Source: a virus | Reading direction: 5' to 3' (one strand) | Virus record (IMG/VR): IMGVR_UViG_3300028843_000076 | Span: 1 to 48,240 of that record | Length of the DNA stretch: 48,240 bases | Part shown: positions 8,965 to 16,359 of the stretch, in pieces | Position numbering within the stretch: the first letter of the stretch is position 1 | Layout: every line of letters begins with the position of its first letter | Notes under the pieces: model-generated | Databases searched by the model: none | What the model was told of the DNA's origin: nothing | Seen by the model: the letters and a program-made list of their open reading frames with translations, nothing else | Translations under genes and position numbers: made by a program

Positions 8965-9105
8965 TTATACTATACACGAAAAAACAATGAACATACCAAT
9001 AATAACACTTTCTACTATCGCATCGAGTATCATTAAAGTTCTGTATTTTTTTGTCATCTTATTATAATCATAATCACTCATGATTGAATGTATTAATATT
9101 ATCAT
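8965..9105 (-). CDS. Tiny membrane protein
   Basis: A 46-residue frame starting at the ATG at 9105. GGTGGG lies about 7-12 nt upstream, within the end of the preceding gene. The N half is polar (S-D-Y-D-Y-N-K-M-T-K-K around 10-20) and the C half is one hydrophobic helix (about 26-46), as for a small inner-membrane protein. It begins 2 nt after the stop of the gene at 9107-9220. No family recognised. Early phage regions often carry such genes. Confidence 0.5.
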   Translation of the reverse strand: MIILIHSIMSDYDYNKMTKKYRTLMILDAIVESVIIGMFIVFSCIV

Positions 9106-9106
9106 A

Positions 9107-9220
9107 TCATCCCACCTTATCGCAAGTCGTTATTATGTATATACCTATAACATAAATCAACATAATAACCACACCAAATGCGATACCAAAGATATTACCA
9201 TCAAAAGTTTTATCGTCCAT
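9107..9220 (-). CDS. Tiny membrane protein
   Basis: A 37-residue frame: short acidic start (M-D-D-K-T-F-D), then one strongly hydrophobic stretch (about 10-31) and a C-D-K-V-G tail. Its ATG overlaps the end of the upstream gene (stop at 9210-9212), and its own last codons hold the ribosome binding site of the next gene. This tight coupling argues that it is a real gene. Function unknown. Confidence 0.55.
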   Translation of the reverse strand: MDDKTFDGNIFGIAFGVVIMLIYVIGIYIITTCDKVG

Positions 9221-9578
9221 CTTCTTTCTCAATATATTTAATAAATTCTAAATCCCAATCATCTACTATTCCGGTTTCCCAATCTTTTGAAATGTTAGTT
9301 ACGGTTAACTTATATAGTTGACCATTTTCTAAATGCGTTGGTATAATAGGTAGATAATCGTTACTTAAGAACTCTTCAAGCTCTTCCATCATATACCCAC
9401 ACCTTTCACACCCTTTACACGATTTGCGCTTTAGAAGTGCCATACGTTCGGTATACACGTAATCACCTCTACCACTGATAAAGGCATTGCGCTTCCCTCG
9501 AAAGATTAACCCTTTACATTGCTTAGTAGGGTCTTTGGGTTTTGCCCCTTCAGAGAGTTCAAATATGATGTTTGTCAT
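9210..9578 (-). CDS. Conserved-looking phage protein with Cys cluster
   Basis: About 122 residues if the ATG at 9578 is used; a TTG at 9593 is an alternative and neither has a clear ribosome binding site. A cluster K-S-C-K-G-C-E-R-C-G-Y near the middle (C-x2-C-x2-C) may bind a metal. The C-terminal part contains N-G-Q-L-Y-K-L-T-V-T-N and an acidic end. It overlaps its upstream neighbour (stop at 9559) and the downstream tiny gene. No function assigned. Confidence 0.55.
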   Translation of the reverse strand: MTNIIFELSEGAKPKDPTKQCKGLIFRGKRNAFISGRGDYVYTERMALLKRKSCKGCERCGYMMEELEEFLSNDYLPIIPTHLENGQLYKLTVTNISKDWETGIVDDWDLEFIKYIEKEDGR

Positions 9579-9756
9579 CTGGTGTTCGTTCAAATATTTC
9601 TATGATTTGCGAATTATCCTCTTCTTCCCATTCTTTGTCAATATCTTTTGATATTTTAAATGTTATTGCTAACACAATCGATAGAAAAATGAATACCAAG
9701 TTGAAAACTTCATCCAAATTTAACCCACCAAATAATACAAAAATAAAATCTAACAT
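9559..9756 (-). CDS. Small membrane protein
   Basis: A 65-residue frame from the ATG at 9756, preceded by GGTGAAGAAA. It carries two hydrophobic stretches (about 1-10 and 18-34) followed by a charged, acidic C-terminal tail (D-K-E-W-E-E-E-D around 41-48). A longer frame upstream exists, but its start has no ribosome binding site. It is the first gene of the minus-strand small-protein cluster. Function unknown. Confidence 0.5.
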   Translation of the reverse strand: MLDFIFVLFGGLNLDEVFNLVFIFLSIVLAITFKISKDIDKEWEEEDNSQIIEIFERTPDDKHHI

Positions 9757-9799
9757 TTTCTTCACCGTTTTTAAAATAATCGTTATGTGTATAATAGCT

Positions 9800-9828
9800 T
9801 TTAAATTTTTAAAAAACTGTGATATACT
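9800..9828 (+). promoter_or_regulatory. Putative sigma70-type promoter
   Basis: TTTAAA (9800-9805) and TATACT (9823-9828) are separated by 17 bp. This would start a transcript near 9835 with a leader of about 160 nt before the nucleotidyltransferase gene. Confidence 0.5.
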
Positions 9829-9862
9829 TCGCAAATGAAGAAAGACCCTAATAAATGCTGTG

Positions 9863-9966
9863 TAGTCTTCGACTAGTCCTTGCCTTGGGCTTTAATACAT
9901 GATATTATAGCCCATCCGTTAATGGCTTTAACGTTATATAAGGTGGAACTGTTTATACGGTTCCAC
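9863..9966 (+). promoter_or_regulatory. Structured 5' leader
   Basis: Three hairpins lie in the leader of the gene at 9998. The first is TAGTC/GACTA (9863-9875). The second is GGGCT-TAATA/TATTA-AGCCC with one mismatch (9887-9913). The third is GTGGAAC/GTTCCAC (9943-9966). They could control translation or act as a small RNA; no known riboswitch consensus was recognised. Confidence 0.4.
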
Positions 9967-9997
9967 GATTACACATCAAAACACGCTTGGAAGAGAA

Positions 9998-10555
9998 ATG
10001 ATTGAGATATTACAACCATTAGAATTGGTTAAGAAAAACATGATAGTGAAACATATGTCCGGTTCCCATGCTTATGGTATGGCTACCGCTGAATCTGATG
10101 TTGACATACGTGGTGTGTTCTTAGCTGACCCCATTAACATTAGAACACCATTTTTCAAAGTTGAAGAATGCACTATTCAGGATGAAGAAGATACCAAGTT
10201 CTATGAGGGTACTCATTTTATGAAGCTTTTGCTTCAAAATAACCCTAATATTGTAGAAACTTTATGGATGGATGATGCTGATGTGTTATTCGTTGATGAT
10301 AAAGGTGTTTATGATTTATTGAAGAAAAATAGATATGCTTTTCTTTCTTCTAAAGTAGCGCACACTTACACTGGCTACGCATTTTCACAAATTAAAAGAC
10401 ATACGCATTATAACAAACAATCTAACAAATTGAACGAATTAGATGTTATATTTAAAGAAATTTTTGAATTGTATAATGAGGGTGAAATGAATTTAGAAGA
10501 TATTAAGATAGAATTTGGTGACAATTTTTATAAATATTTTGAATCAAGATTATAA
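9998..10555 (+). CDS. Nucleotidyltransferase, N-terminal half (split gene)
   Basis: A 185-residue protein with the nucleotidyltransferase-fold signature G-S-H-A-Y-G at about 22-27 followed by S-D-V-D-I-R-G at 33-39; G22/S23 and Asp34/Asp36 would bind NTP and metal. Family members common in large phages are roughly twice this length. The missing C-terminal part is found at 11565-12269, beyond an inserted endonuclease gene. Residues after about 150 (an acidic E-L-Y-N-E-G-E-M segment) look unlike the family and may be an acquired tail. GGAAGAGA precedes the ATG. The substrate is unknown. Confidence 0.75.
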   Translation: MIEILQPLELVKKNMIVKHMSGSHAYGMATAESDVDIRGVFLADPINIRTPFFKVEECTIQDEEDTKFYEGTHFMKLLLQNNPNIVETLWMDDADVLFVDDKGVYDLLKKNRYAFLSSKVAHTYTGYAFSQIKRHTHYNKQSNKLNELDVIFKEIFELYNEGEMNLEDIKIEFGDNFYKYFESRL

Positions 10556-10558
10556 ATA
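10551..10558 (+). promoter_or_regulatory. T4-type late promoter(s)
   Basis: TATAAATA at 10551-10558, overlapping the stop of the N-terminal half gene, with a second copy at 10529-10536 inside its last codons. They would allow late transcription of the inserted endonuclease gene and the C-terminal half. Confidence 0.6.
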
Positions 10559-10588
10559 CTTTAACTCGCTATAAAGGAATGAAAGGTC

Positions 10589-11599
10589 ATGGAAGAGTTA
10601 AAAGACGAAATTGAAAAAGTATTGATACGAAAGGATGGTAAACTTAATTCCCCTTTGTTAAAAAACCCAAAAACGAATAAGTTAATAGGGAAGATTAAAA
10701 AGGCAACTACTTTTCTGGATAATGATGTTTCTATATCTAGACGATGGTGGCATATTAAGCATTTGACAAATAGTATACCGAAATGTTATTGTGGAACTGA
10801 TGTTATATGGAATGACGGGTATTCAAAATATTGTTCGCACTATTGTTTTTGTCATTCAGAAGAAACAAAATCTAGGGTTTCAGCACAATTCAAAGGGTTA
10901 GCGCAAACTGAAACACATAGAGAAAAAAGTGCTAATAGTAGACGTGGGTTAGTTCGAACCAACATCACGAAGAAAAAACTTCGTATAGGTAAGCTGGGCG
11001 ATAAAAACCCTATGTTTGGAAAAACGCCTTGGAACAATGGGTTATATGGCGCAAACAACCCATTGTTCGGTAGAAAATTCCCCAATAGGGGGTTAAAAGG
11101 GAAGTTAAACCCTATGTTTGGTAAATCACCATCAAATAAGGTAGGAAGAGGTGTGTTTGGGTATTATAACAAATTGTATTTTAGAAGTTCGTTGGAATTG
11201 TTTTATTTGTTATATTGGGATTACACTAATATTTCGGTAATATCTGCGGAAACAAAAAGGTTTAGAGTCGAATATGAATATAATAACGAAGTCAAATCCT
11301 ATGTTCCTGACTTTTTTGACCACACCAACAAAAAACTTTTTGAAATAAAACCAGAAAAAATGCAGTCAAACACAGTAGTTCAGATTAAATTCGCTGAACT
11401 GGAAAAAGCACACCCAAAAATTGATTGTGTGTTGTGTGGGTACAAAGAGATTGCAAATTATTTGATTTATGTAATCGAAAATGACATAATAGAAGATAAC
11501 ATCAAGAACAAAAAAATCATATTAACTGATAGAAATTTATCAAAATTAAGAAAGGGGTATAAAGATGGTTACCGAGAAGCTAAGAAACATACACGATAG
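10589..11599 (+). CDS. Homing endonuclease, NUMOD3 plus PD-(D/E)XK type
   Basis: A 336-residue protein. The middle holds NUMOD3-like repeats typical of homing endonucleases, with N-P-M-F-G-K or N-P-L-F-G-R about three times (residues 130-180), which would bind DNA. A C-x-C...C-x3-C cluster sits near 70-90. The C-terminal part has S-S-L-E-L, V-P-D-F-F and F-E-I-K-P (about 205-255), a Vsr/TnsA-like PD-(D/E)XK nuclease pattern. It sits exactly between the two halves of a nucleotidyltransferase gene and overlaps the C-terminal half by 35 nt, so it probably moved into that gene. AAGGAATG precedes its ATG. Confidence 0.8.
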   Translation: MEELKDEIEKVLIRKDGKLNSPLLKNPKTNKLIGKIKKATTFLDNDVSISRRWWHIKHLTNSIPKCYCGTDVIWNDGYSKYCSHYCFCHSEETKSRVSAQFKGLAQTETHREKSANSRRGLVRTNITKKKLRIGKLGDKNPMFGKTPWNNGLYGANNPLFGRKFPNRGLKGKLNPMFGKSPSNKVGRGVFGYYNKLYFRSSLELFYLLYWDYTNISVISAETKRFRVEYEYNNEVKSYVPDFFDHTNKKLFEIKPEKMQSNTVVQIKFAELEKAHPKIDCVLCGYKEIANYLIYVIENDIIEDNIKNKKIILTDRNLSKLRKGYKDGYREAKKHTR

Positions 11600-12269
11600 A
11601 AAACATGATGCGATAAGACCCTTACAGACCAATTATGTTAAACTTATACAATGGTTCGGTGAAGAGAAAAAATTAAACAACAGTTTTAATATTGAAAATT
11701 ATGAGAATAATCACAGATTGATACCATACGGTGATGAAAATTATGGCTTATATCAGATGGAAGGTTATACTGTTTTTGATAATTCACATAGTTTGAATAC
11801 CGCATTTGATGGTGATAGAAGTGAATTACCAACTCCGTTAGCTATTATTCGTTTCGATAAACAAACCTACAAATTTGATAAAGGTGAACATAACAAATTT
11901 TGGGAATGGTTTTACCAAAAAAATGAAAAAAGATATAAAGTTGACGGGACTATGGATTATAAAGCGGCTTCACATAATGTTCGATTGTTAAGAACTGGTC
12001 TGGAAATATTACAGACTGGTGAAGTGTTGGTCAAACGTCCTGATGCTGAAGAGTTATTAGCCATTCGTCATGGTTCTATGACTTATGATGAACTAATCGC
12101 TTATGCTGATAGTATGGACGGTCAAATTAAAGAATGGTACAAGAAGACTGACCTTCCTAAGAAACCAGACATTAAACTTGCTGCCAACGTTCTAATGGAA
12201 ATGCAAGATTTGATGTGGGAAACTACTGAAGAAGCTAAGTTCGGTGTTCACTCTTTGCCGTTGGATTAA
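11565..12269 (+). CDS. Nucleotidyltransferase, C-terminal half (split gene)
   Basis: A 234-residue protein lacking the N-terminal GS...DxD catalytic segment. Residues about 145-185 (H-N-V-R-L-L-R-T-G-L-E-I-L then V-K-R-P-D-A-E-E-L-L-A-I-R) match my memory of the C-terminal signature of phage nucleotidyltransferases whose N-terminal half is at 9998. It has its own start inside the end of the endonuclease gene, with AAAGGGG upstream. The two polypeptides may assemble into one active enzyme, as reported for the MobE-split NrdA of phage Aeh1, or the enzyme may be dead. No intron core was recognised. Confidence 0.7.
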   Translation: MVTEKLRNIHDRKHDAIRPLQTNYVKLIQWFGEEKKLNNSFNIENYENNHRLIPYGDENYGLYQMEGYTVFDNSHSLNTAFDGDRSELPTPLAIIRFDKQTYKFDKGEHNKFWEWFYQKNEKRYKVDGTMDYKAASHNVRLLRTGLEILQTGEVLVKRPDAEELLAIRHGSMTYDELIAYADSMDGQIKEWYKKTDLPKKPDIKLAANVLMEMQDLMWETTEEAKFGVHSLPLD

Positions 12270-12386
12270 AGTTAAGAACACTTTACAACCAGTTCCTTAA
12301 ATAAGTTTACAACGTGTTGAATACCAACAATATTAAACAAATTCATTCAACGAAGTGACTTTGGTGTGTTGATATACGAAAACGCT

Positions 12387-12710
12387 ATGAGTTATGATAT
12401 ACATAAGAAGAAAACCAGTATATCCAATCATCATGAAGTTAGCTTTACTGATTTATATAATACTGATTTCAATAAGGATGTAGAGCAACTTTTAGATGTT
12501 GGTATGTCTGCTGGTTTAGTTATTATGACCAATAGAACCACCACCAAGTATATTCAGAATATATTAGAAGAAAGCGGTAAGATGATTGATATTTTAATAT
12601 CATTCAGACCTCAAGAAGATTTCAATGCAAAATATAAGATTCACGTTTCGTTTCCTATAGCTAAAGATTCACTTTCATTAGGCACTGTTGAAGAATCCGA
12701 ATACGTGTGA
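12387..12710 (+). CDS. Hypothetical protein
   Basis: About 107 residues from the ATG at 12387; GTG at 12366 would add seven residues, and neither start has a convincing ribosome binding site. The protein is mixed alpha/beta with no membrane segment, signal peptide or catalytic motif. It follows a 117-bp gap after the split nucleotidyltransferase gene in which I see no other gene. Function unknown. Confidence 0.5.
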   Translation: MSYDIHKKKTSISNHHEVSFTDLYNTDFNKDVEQLLDVGMSAGLVIMTNRTTTKYIQNILEESGKMIDILISFRPQEDFNAKYKIHVSFPIAKDSLSLGTVEESEYV

Positions 12711-12716
12711 TATAAT
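12688..12716 (+). promoter_or_regulatory. Putative sigma70-type promoter
   Basis: TTGAAG (12688-12693), a 17-bp spacer and a perfect TATAAT (12711-12716) lie 26 bp before the start of the small membrane-protein gene at 12743. Confidence 0.6.
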
Positions 12717-12742
12717 ATCCCATTTAAACGATGGGAATTGTC

Positions 12743-12922
12743 ATGACAATAATTTGGTTGGTAAGTTGTGCGGTAATAGGTATATACGCTTATAGTTTAC
12801 ATAGGAACTTTTTCGGATATTTCATTCTATCAATGTTGTTTACCCCTATCTTGGTGGGGGTTGCTCTCTTTTTAATAGGAATCAACACTGAGAAGTGTAA
12901 CCCCACGGTTCTAACCCTCTAA
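12743..12922 (+). CDS. Small two-helix membrane protein
   Basis: A 59-residue protein from the ATG at 12743, which has GGGA about 6 nt upstream; an in-frame ATG at 12731 is less well placed. Two hydrophobic segments (about 3-17 and 24-45) are separated by a short polar turn (S-L-H-R-N), giving a hairpin membrane protein. It has its own sigma70-like promoter. Possible roles such as host membrane modification are guesses. Confidence 0.5.
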   Translation: MTIIWLVSCAVIGIYAYSLHRNFFGYFILSMLFTPILVGVALFLIGINTEKCNPTVLTL

Positions 12923-12986
12923 TTTTGTCATAAAAACACTATACAACTTCTGACAAATATGTTGTAATATTAGCATATCTGTATAT

Positions 12987-12994
12987 TATAAATA
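12987..12994 (+). promoter_or_regulatory. T4-type late promoter
   Basis: TATAAATA ends only 6 nt before the ATG at 13001. In T4 the transcript starts about 6 nt downstream of the octamer, so the mRNA would begin at or next to the start codon. Confidence 0.65.
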
Positions 12995-13000
12995 ACACGA

Positions 13001-13465
13001 ATGAGAATATTAGAACAAATCAACAACGACCTTGCTTTGATTCCTGCTGCATTGAAAGCATGGGATGCCATCTTAGAAGATGAAAGCGTCTTAGCTGACA
13101 TAGGTTTAGATAACAGAACCGTTAAAGAAGTCAACGTTGACCAAGCCACAGGTATAGTCAAATACGGTTATTGTGCGGTACAAGCTAAAGTCTTAATGGA
13201 ATTCGTGGAGATTAAGCTTAGACAGCGCAAAACCTTTCTACATAAAAACCTCATTGAAAACAGCAATCACAGTTTCACCGATAGGGAACGTGAAAAAATG
13301 TTTGATGATGATGAAGCATATCTTGACATACAAATTTTACTCTTAGAAGTGAAAGAACGTCATGGATTATTTGCTAATATTCTTGAAGCGTATAAGGCAA
13401 GAGGTTTTGCTTTAAGAAATATTAACGACCTACTGATTGAACACATCGAGCAAACCCTATTATAA
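13001..13465 (+). CDS. uvsY: UvsY-like recombination mediator
   Basis: A 154-residue, highly charged, mostly helical protein. The C-terminal K-A-R-G-F-A-L-R-N-I-N-D-L matches T4 UvsY K-S-R-G-F-A-I-K-H-I-Q-D-M in position and pattern, and length is close to T4 UvsY (137). UvsY loads the UvsX recombinase on gp32-coated single-stranded DNA. Its place two genes before UvsW, as in the T4 recombination region, supports the call. No ribosome binding site precedes the ATG and a late promoter ends 6 nt before it, so the mRNA may be leaderless. Its TAA overlaps the next ATG (TAATG). Confidence 0.8.
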   Translation: MRILEQINNDLALIPAALKAWDAILEDESVLADIGLDNRTVKEVNVDQATGIVKYGYCAVQAKVLMEFVEIKLRQRKTFLHKNLIENSNHSFTDREREKMFDDDEAYLDIQILLLEVKERHGLFANILEAYKARGFALRNINDLLIEHIEQTLL

Positions 13466-14163
13466 TGAAAAAAATACTCATAACCATATTCTGCATATTT
13501 TTAACATCATGTGCCAAACCGACAACAGTATATGTGATAAATTTACCACCTACACCTCCTATGAGGGTGTCTTTATCGTTCGATAGCACTTTTGATGACA
13601 CTTGGGATAGCTATTATGCGTTTGTGATGCAACATCATGATAAAGTCGAAGCCGATAAAGATAACAAAATAATAAAATATAAAATAAATTATGTTAGTGA
13701 TGCAATATCGTGTGATAAGTATATAATTAATGACGATGGTAGAATTTATAACATCAACCCTATTAATAAACAATATGAGTTCACGGTGCTTAGAGAAAAT
13801 CACAGAGATACTTTTAATACTAGTAATCATGTTAGTGCCTCGGTAACGTCAAGTGTATTCAAAACTAATGTCTCCAAAACTATGATTGTCAGTTCAATAA
13901 TTTTTGATATATCAACACGAACGCTAATCACATCTACCCAGACTAAAGGTCGTAAGACAGAGGTATTAACGCATGATAATAAGTTGTTTGGTAGGAATGT
14001 TATTACGATAGGGAAGTTTGATGTTAATTGTGTTTCTTCTGGTAAATTGGAGCAGATATTACAAAACACACTAAATTCTTTACAGGTCTATGAACAATAT
14101 GTCGAACCTGTTATTGTAAATCCTAACACGATAATTAATAACAACATTAGTATAGCGAAATGA
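13465..14163 (+). CDS. Predicted lipoprotein
   Basis: A 232-residue protein with a short lipoprotein signal: K-K at 2-3, a hydrophobic stretch (4-13) and the lipobox L-T-S-C with Cys16, followed by A-K-P. The rest is polar and beta/Asn-rich with no further membrane segment, so it would sit on a membrane facing the periplasm. Start and stop overlap uvsY and uvsW (TAATG and ATGA), so it is part of that operon. A surface role such as blocking superinfection is possible but unproven. It is far too long for an Rz1 spanin. Confidence 0.65.
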   Translation: MKKILITIFCIFLTSCAKPTTVYVINLPPTPPMRVSLSFDSTFDDTWDSYYAFVMQHHDKVEADKDNKIIKYKINYVSDAISCDKYIINDDGRIYNINPINKQYEFTVLRENHRDTFNTSNHVSASVTSSVFKTNVSKTMIVSSIIFDISTRTLITSTQTKGRKTEVLTHDNKLFGRNVITIGKFDVNCVSSGKLEQILQNTLNSLQVYEQYVEPVIVNPNTIINNNISIAK

Positions 14164-15668
14164 AATGCGACTTAATCCTATTAGATGAAGTAAACTGCAA
14201 GTTCAATAATCTTCACGGTGAAATAATTAAACACTTCTATAACATGTTCAATTATGAAGTTCCTGGTGCTATGTTTAGTGCCAAGGTTAAACTTGGAATG
14301 TGGGATGGTAAAATATCATTGTTCGATAAGAATGGTTGCACCTTTATAAATTTCTTACCCCAAATTATACCAGTGTTGGTTGATGAATTGGGCGTTAAGC
14401 TAACAATAGATGACCGCAGAATTAGAAAGACCTTAACATTTGAACCGATAGATAAAAACCTATTATCTCATGTATTGCACCCTGAATTTGGTACACCAAT
14501 CATATTACGTGATTACCAAGTTGAAATGGTTAACATTTTATTGAGTGGTTGGGCTGGTGGTATAGGTGTGGCTGGGACTGGTGCTGGTAAAACTATCATC
14601 ACTGCTGCGCTGGCATATGTGTTCAATCAAAAAGGCAAGAACTGTTTAGTGATAGTGCCAAGCACATCATTGGTTAAGCAAACTAAAAAAGGCTTGGAAG
14701 ATTGTGGTTTAGATGTTGGTGAATTTTCCGGTAAAGTTAAAGACACCAAGAATAATGTTATCGTTGCTACATGGCAAACGCTGCAAAACATACCACAATT
14801 TGTTGCTGAGTTTGGAATGATACTTGTTGATGAATGCCACGGTGCCAAATCAAAAGTTGTTAAAGACTTGTTATCCGTTACGGGTAGACACATACAATAC
14901 CGCTTTGGTGTTACTGCCACTATTCCCAAGCCTGATTTAGATAAACAAACTATTCTAGGTGTGTTAGGTAATGTCAAGCATGAAATACCATCACACGAGT
15001 TAATAGCTGCTGGTCATTTGGCTGGATTGGAAATTGAAATCACACAATTGACTGAAGATTTCCATGAAGAATATCGAGAATATGTTGAAAGTCTTAAAGT
15101 TGGATTTAAACCATTATCATATTCACAGTGGAAAACCAAATACTTTATCGATTACAACGCTGAGAAATCGTTCATACGGGGCAATACAAAGCGAACCGAT
15201 TACATTGCACAACAATTAGTAAATCGTTCACTGGTGGGCAATGGTAACGTTTTTGCGTTAGTTGATAGTGTAGCGTTTGGTAAAAAACTTACTAAAGCTG
15301 TAATGAGTCGCACTGACACGGAACATGTATATTTTGTTCACGGCAAAGATAAAGTTGACGACCGTCAAGCGATATACGATTTATTCAAAGATAATGATGG
15401 TATCATAGTTATAGCTACAGTGCATTGTGCTGGGACTGGTATTGACATTTCCAGAATTTATAACTTGGTTATGATTGATTTAGGTAAGAGTTTTATTAGA
15501 ACTCTTCAAACAATTGGGCGTGGATTACGTAAAGCGAACGATAAAGATTATCTCTTAGCGTGGGATATTTCGTCTGATTTGAAGTATTCAAAACGTCATT
15601 TAGGTGAACGTATCAAATTCTACAAAGAGGCGAAATACCCCCATAAGAAAACAAAGGTCGATTATTAG
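14160..15668 (+). CDS. uvsW: UvsW-type DNA/RNA helicase
   Basis: A 502-residue superfamily 2 helicase, close to T4 UvsW (503). An N-terminal domain (1-100) precedes the helicase core: R-D-Y-Q near 117-120, Walker A A-G-T-G-A-G-K-T at 138-145, D-E-C-H at 224-227, T-A-T at 252-254, and motif VI Q-T-I-G-R-G-L-R at 450-457. UvsW unwinds R-loops and branched DNA, shuts down origin-dependent initiation and promotes recombination-dependent replication. Its ATG overlaps the upstream stop (ATGA). Its stop codon abuts the stop codon of the convergent protease gene with no spacer. Confidence 0.95.
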   Translation: MKCDLILLDEVNCKFNNLHGEIIKHFYNMFNYEVPGAMFSAKVKLGMWDGKISLFDKNGCTFINFLPQIIPVLVDELGVKLTIDDRRIRKTLTFEPIDKNLLSHVLHPEFGTPIILRDYQVEMVNILLSGWAGGIGVAGTGAGKTIITAALAYVFNQKGKNCLVIVPSTSLVKQTKKGLEDCGLDVGEFSGKVKDTKNNVIVATWQTLQNIPQFVAEFGMILVDECHGAKSKVVKDLLSVTGRHIQYRFGVTATIPKPDLDKQTILGVLGNVKHEIPSHELIAAGHLAGLEIEITQLTEDFHEEYREYVESLKVGFKPLSYSQWKTKYFIDYNAEKSFIRGNTKRTDYIAQQLVNRSLVGNGNVFALVDSVAFGKKLTKAVMSRTDTEHVYFVHGKDKVDDRQAIYDLFKDNDGIIVIATVHCAGTGIDISRIYNLVMIDLGKSFIRTLQTIGRGLRKANDKDYLLAWDISSDLKYSKRHLGERIKFYKEAKYPHKKTKVDY

Positions 15669-16298
15669 TTATTTTTTAGCTAACATGCCTTCGTTTAAGA
15701 ATTTCATTATAGCATCTTTGAAATATTTCTGAGCTGCTATATCATCTTTAACCTGTTCAGATAAAGTTAAAACTGATTTACCGTTTCTGCTCATATCTAA
15801 AGCTTCGAATACTGATTGTGGTACCGCTGAAGCACAGCTTGGTGTTGCTACGATGTCAACTGTTAAAAAGTTGAATCCATTTACATCACCACTTTCAGTA
15901 ACATTACCAGCACCACGACTTGATACACCTAATGCTACACCAGAGTTAATTAACTCTTTAGCAATTTTACCCATTGGAGTTTCTAATAATTTAGCTTTAC
16001 CCATAACGTTGTTGCCGTTCATACCTAATTCTGTAATAACGTGCGAAACATTAGCTAGGTTGATAGAAAGGTTGTTAGGATGGTCTAATTCACCCATGAT
16101 ACCGTTAGTTTCTTGTATTTTTTTGTTTGCATTAGCAATTTCAGAAGACATTTCTGATAAGCTGTAAATTCTACCGTTGCGATTCTTGATGCCAGCTTGC
16201 ATGAATATCCCAGATAAGAATACATTTGCTCCGTTTTGAATCGATTCAGTAATTAACCCTGATTCTGTTGAATTTAGGTCTTCTGTTAATAATTCCAT
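15669..16298 (-). CDS. 21: Prohead core protease gp21
   Basis: A 209-residue protein of the T4 gp21 serine protease family. G-E-L-D-H-P (His73) and G-V-S-S-R-G (Ser126/127) are the conserved catalytic His and Ser regions. It matures the prohead by cleaving scaffold and capsid proteins after (L/I)-x-E. The start chosen is the second ATG (16298), 6 nt after AAGGA; the first ATG (16304) touches the ribosome binding site. Late promoters lie upstream. It is on the opposite strand to the capsid and scaffold genes, unlike the T4 arrangement, and its stop abuts that of uvsW. Confidence 0.92.
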   Translation of the reverse strand: MELLTEDLNSTESGLITESIQNGANVFLSGIFMQAGIKNRNGRIYSLSEMSSEIANANKKIQETNGIMGELDHPNNLSINLANVSHVITELGMNGNNVMGKAKLLETPMGKIAKELINSGVALGVSSRGAGNVTESGDVNGFNFLTVDIVATPSCASAVPQSVFEALDMSRNGKSVLTLSEQVKDDIAAQKYFKDAIMKFLNEGMLAKK

Positions 16299-16320
16299 TT
16301 TCATTCCTTATACAAAAGAT

Positions 16321-16352
16321 GATTTATAATACTATTTATAATACTATTTATA
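16321..16352 (-). promoter_or_regulatory. Triple tandem late-promoter repeat
   Basis: Read on the minus strand, TATAAATA occurs at 16352-16345 and 16340-16333, and TATAAATC at 16328-16321, with an exact 12-bp period. They lie between the stop of the endonuclease gene and the protease gene. Confidence 0.7.
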
Positions 16353-16359
16353 AATCAAA

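Noticed and set aside
9572-9838. 88-codon plus-strand frame opposite the small membrane-protein genes
   Set aside because: The minus-strand genes overlap each other in a typical operon pattern, whereas this frame lacks start signals.
10556-11564. Group I intron within the split nucleotidyltransferase gene
   Set aside because: I could not find P7/P3-type core sequences around the endonuclease gene, and both halves have their own starts, so a free-standing insertion is preferred. cDNA would settle it.
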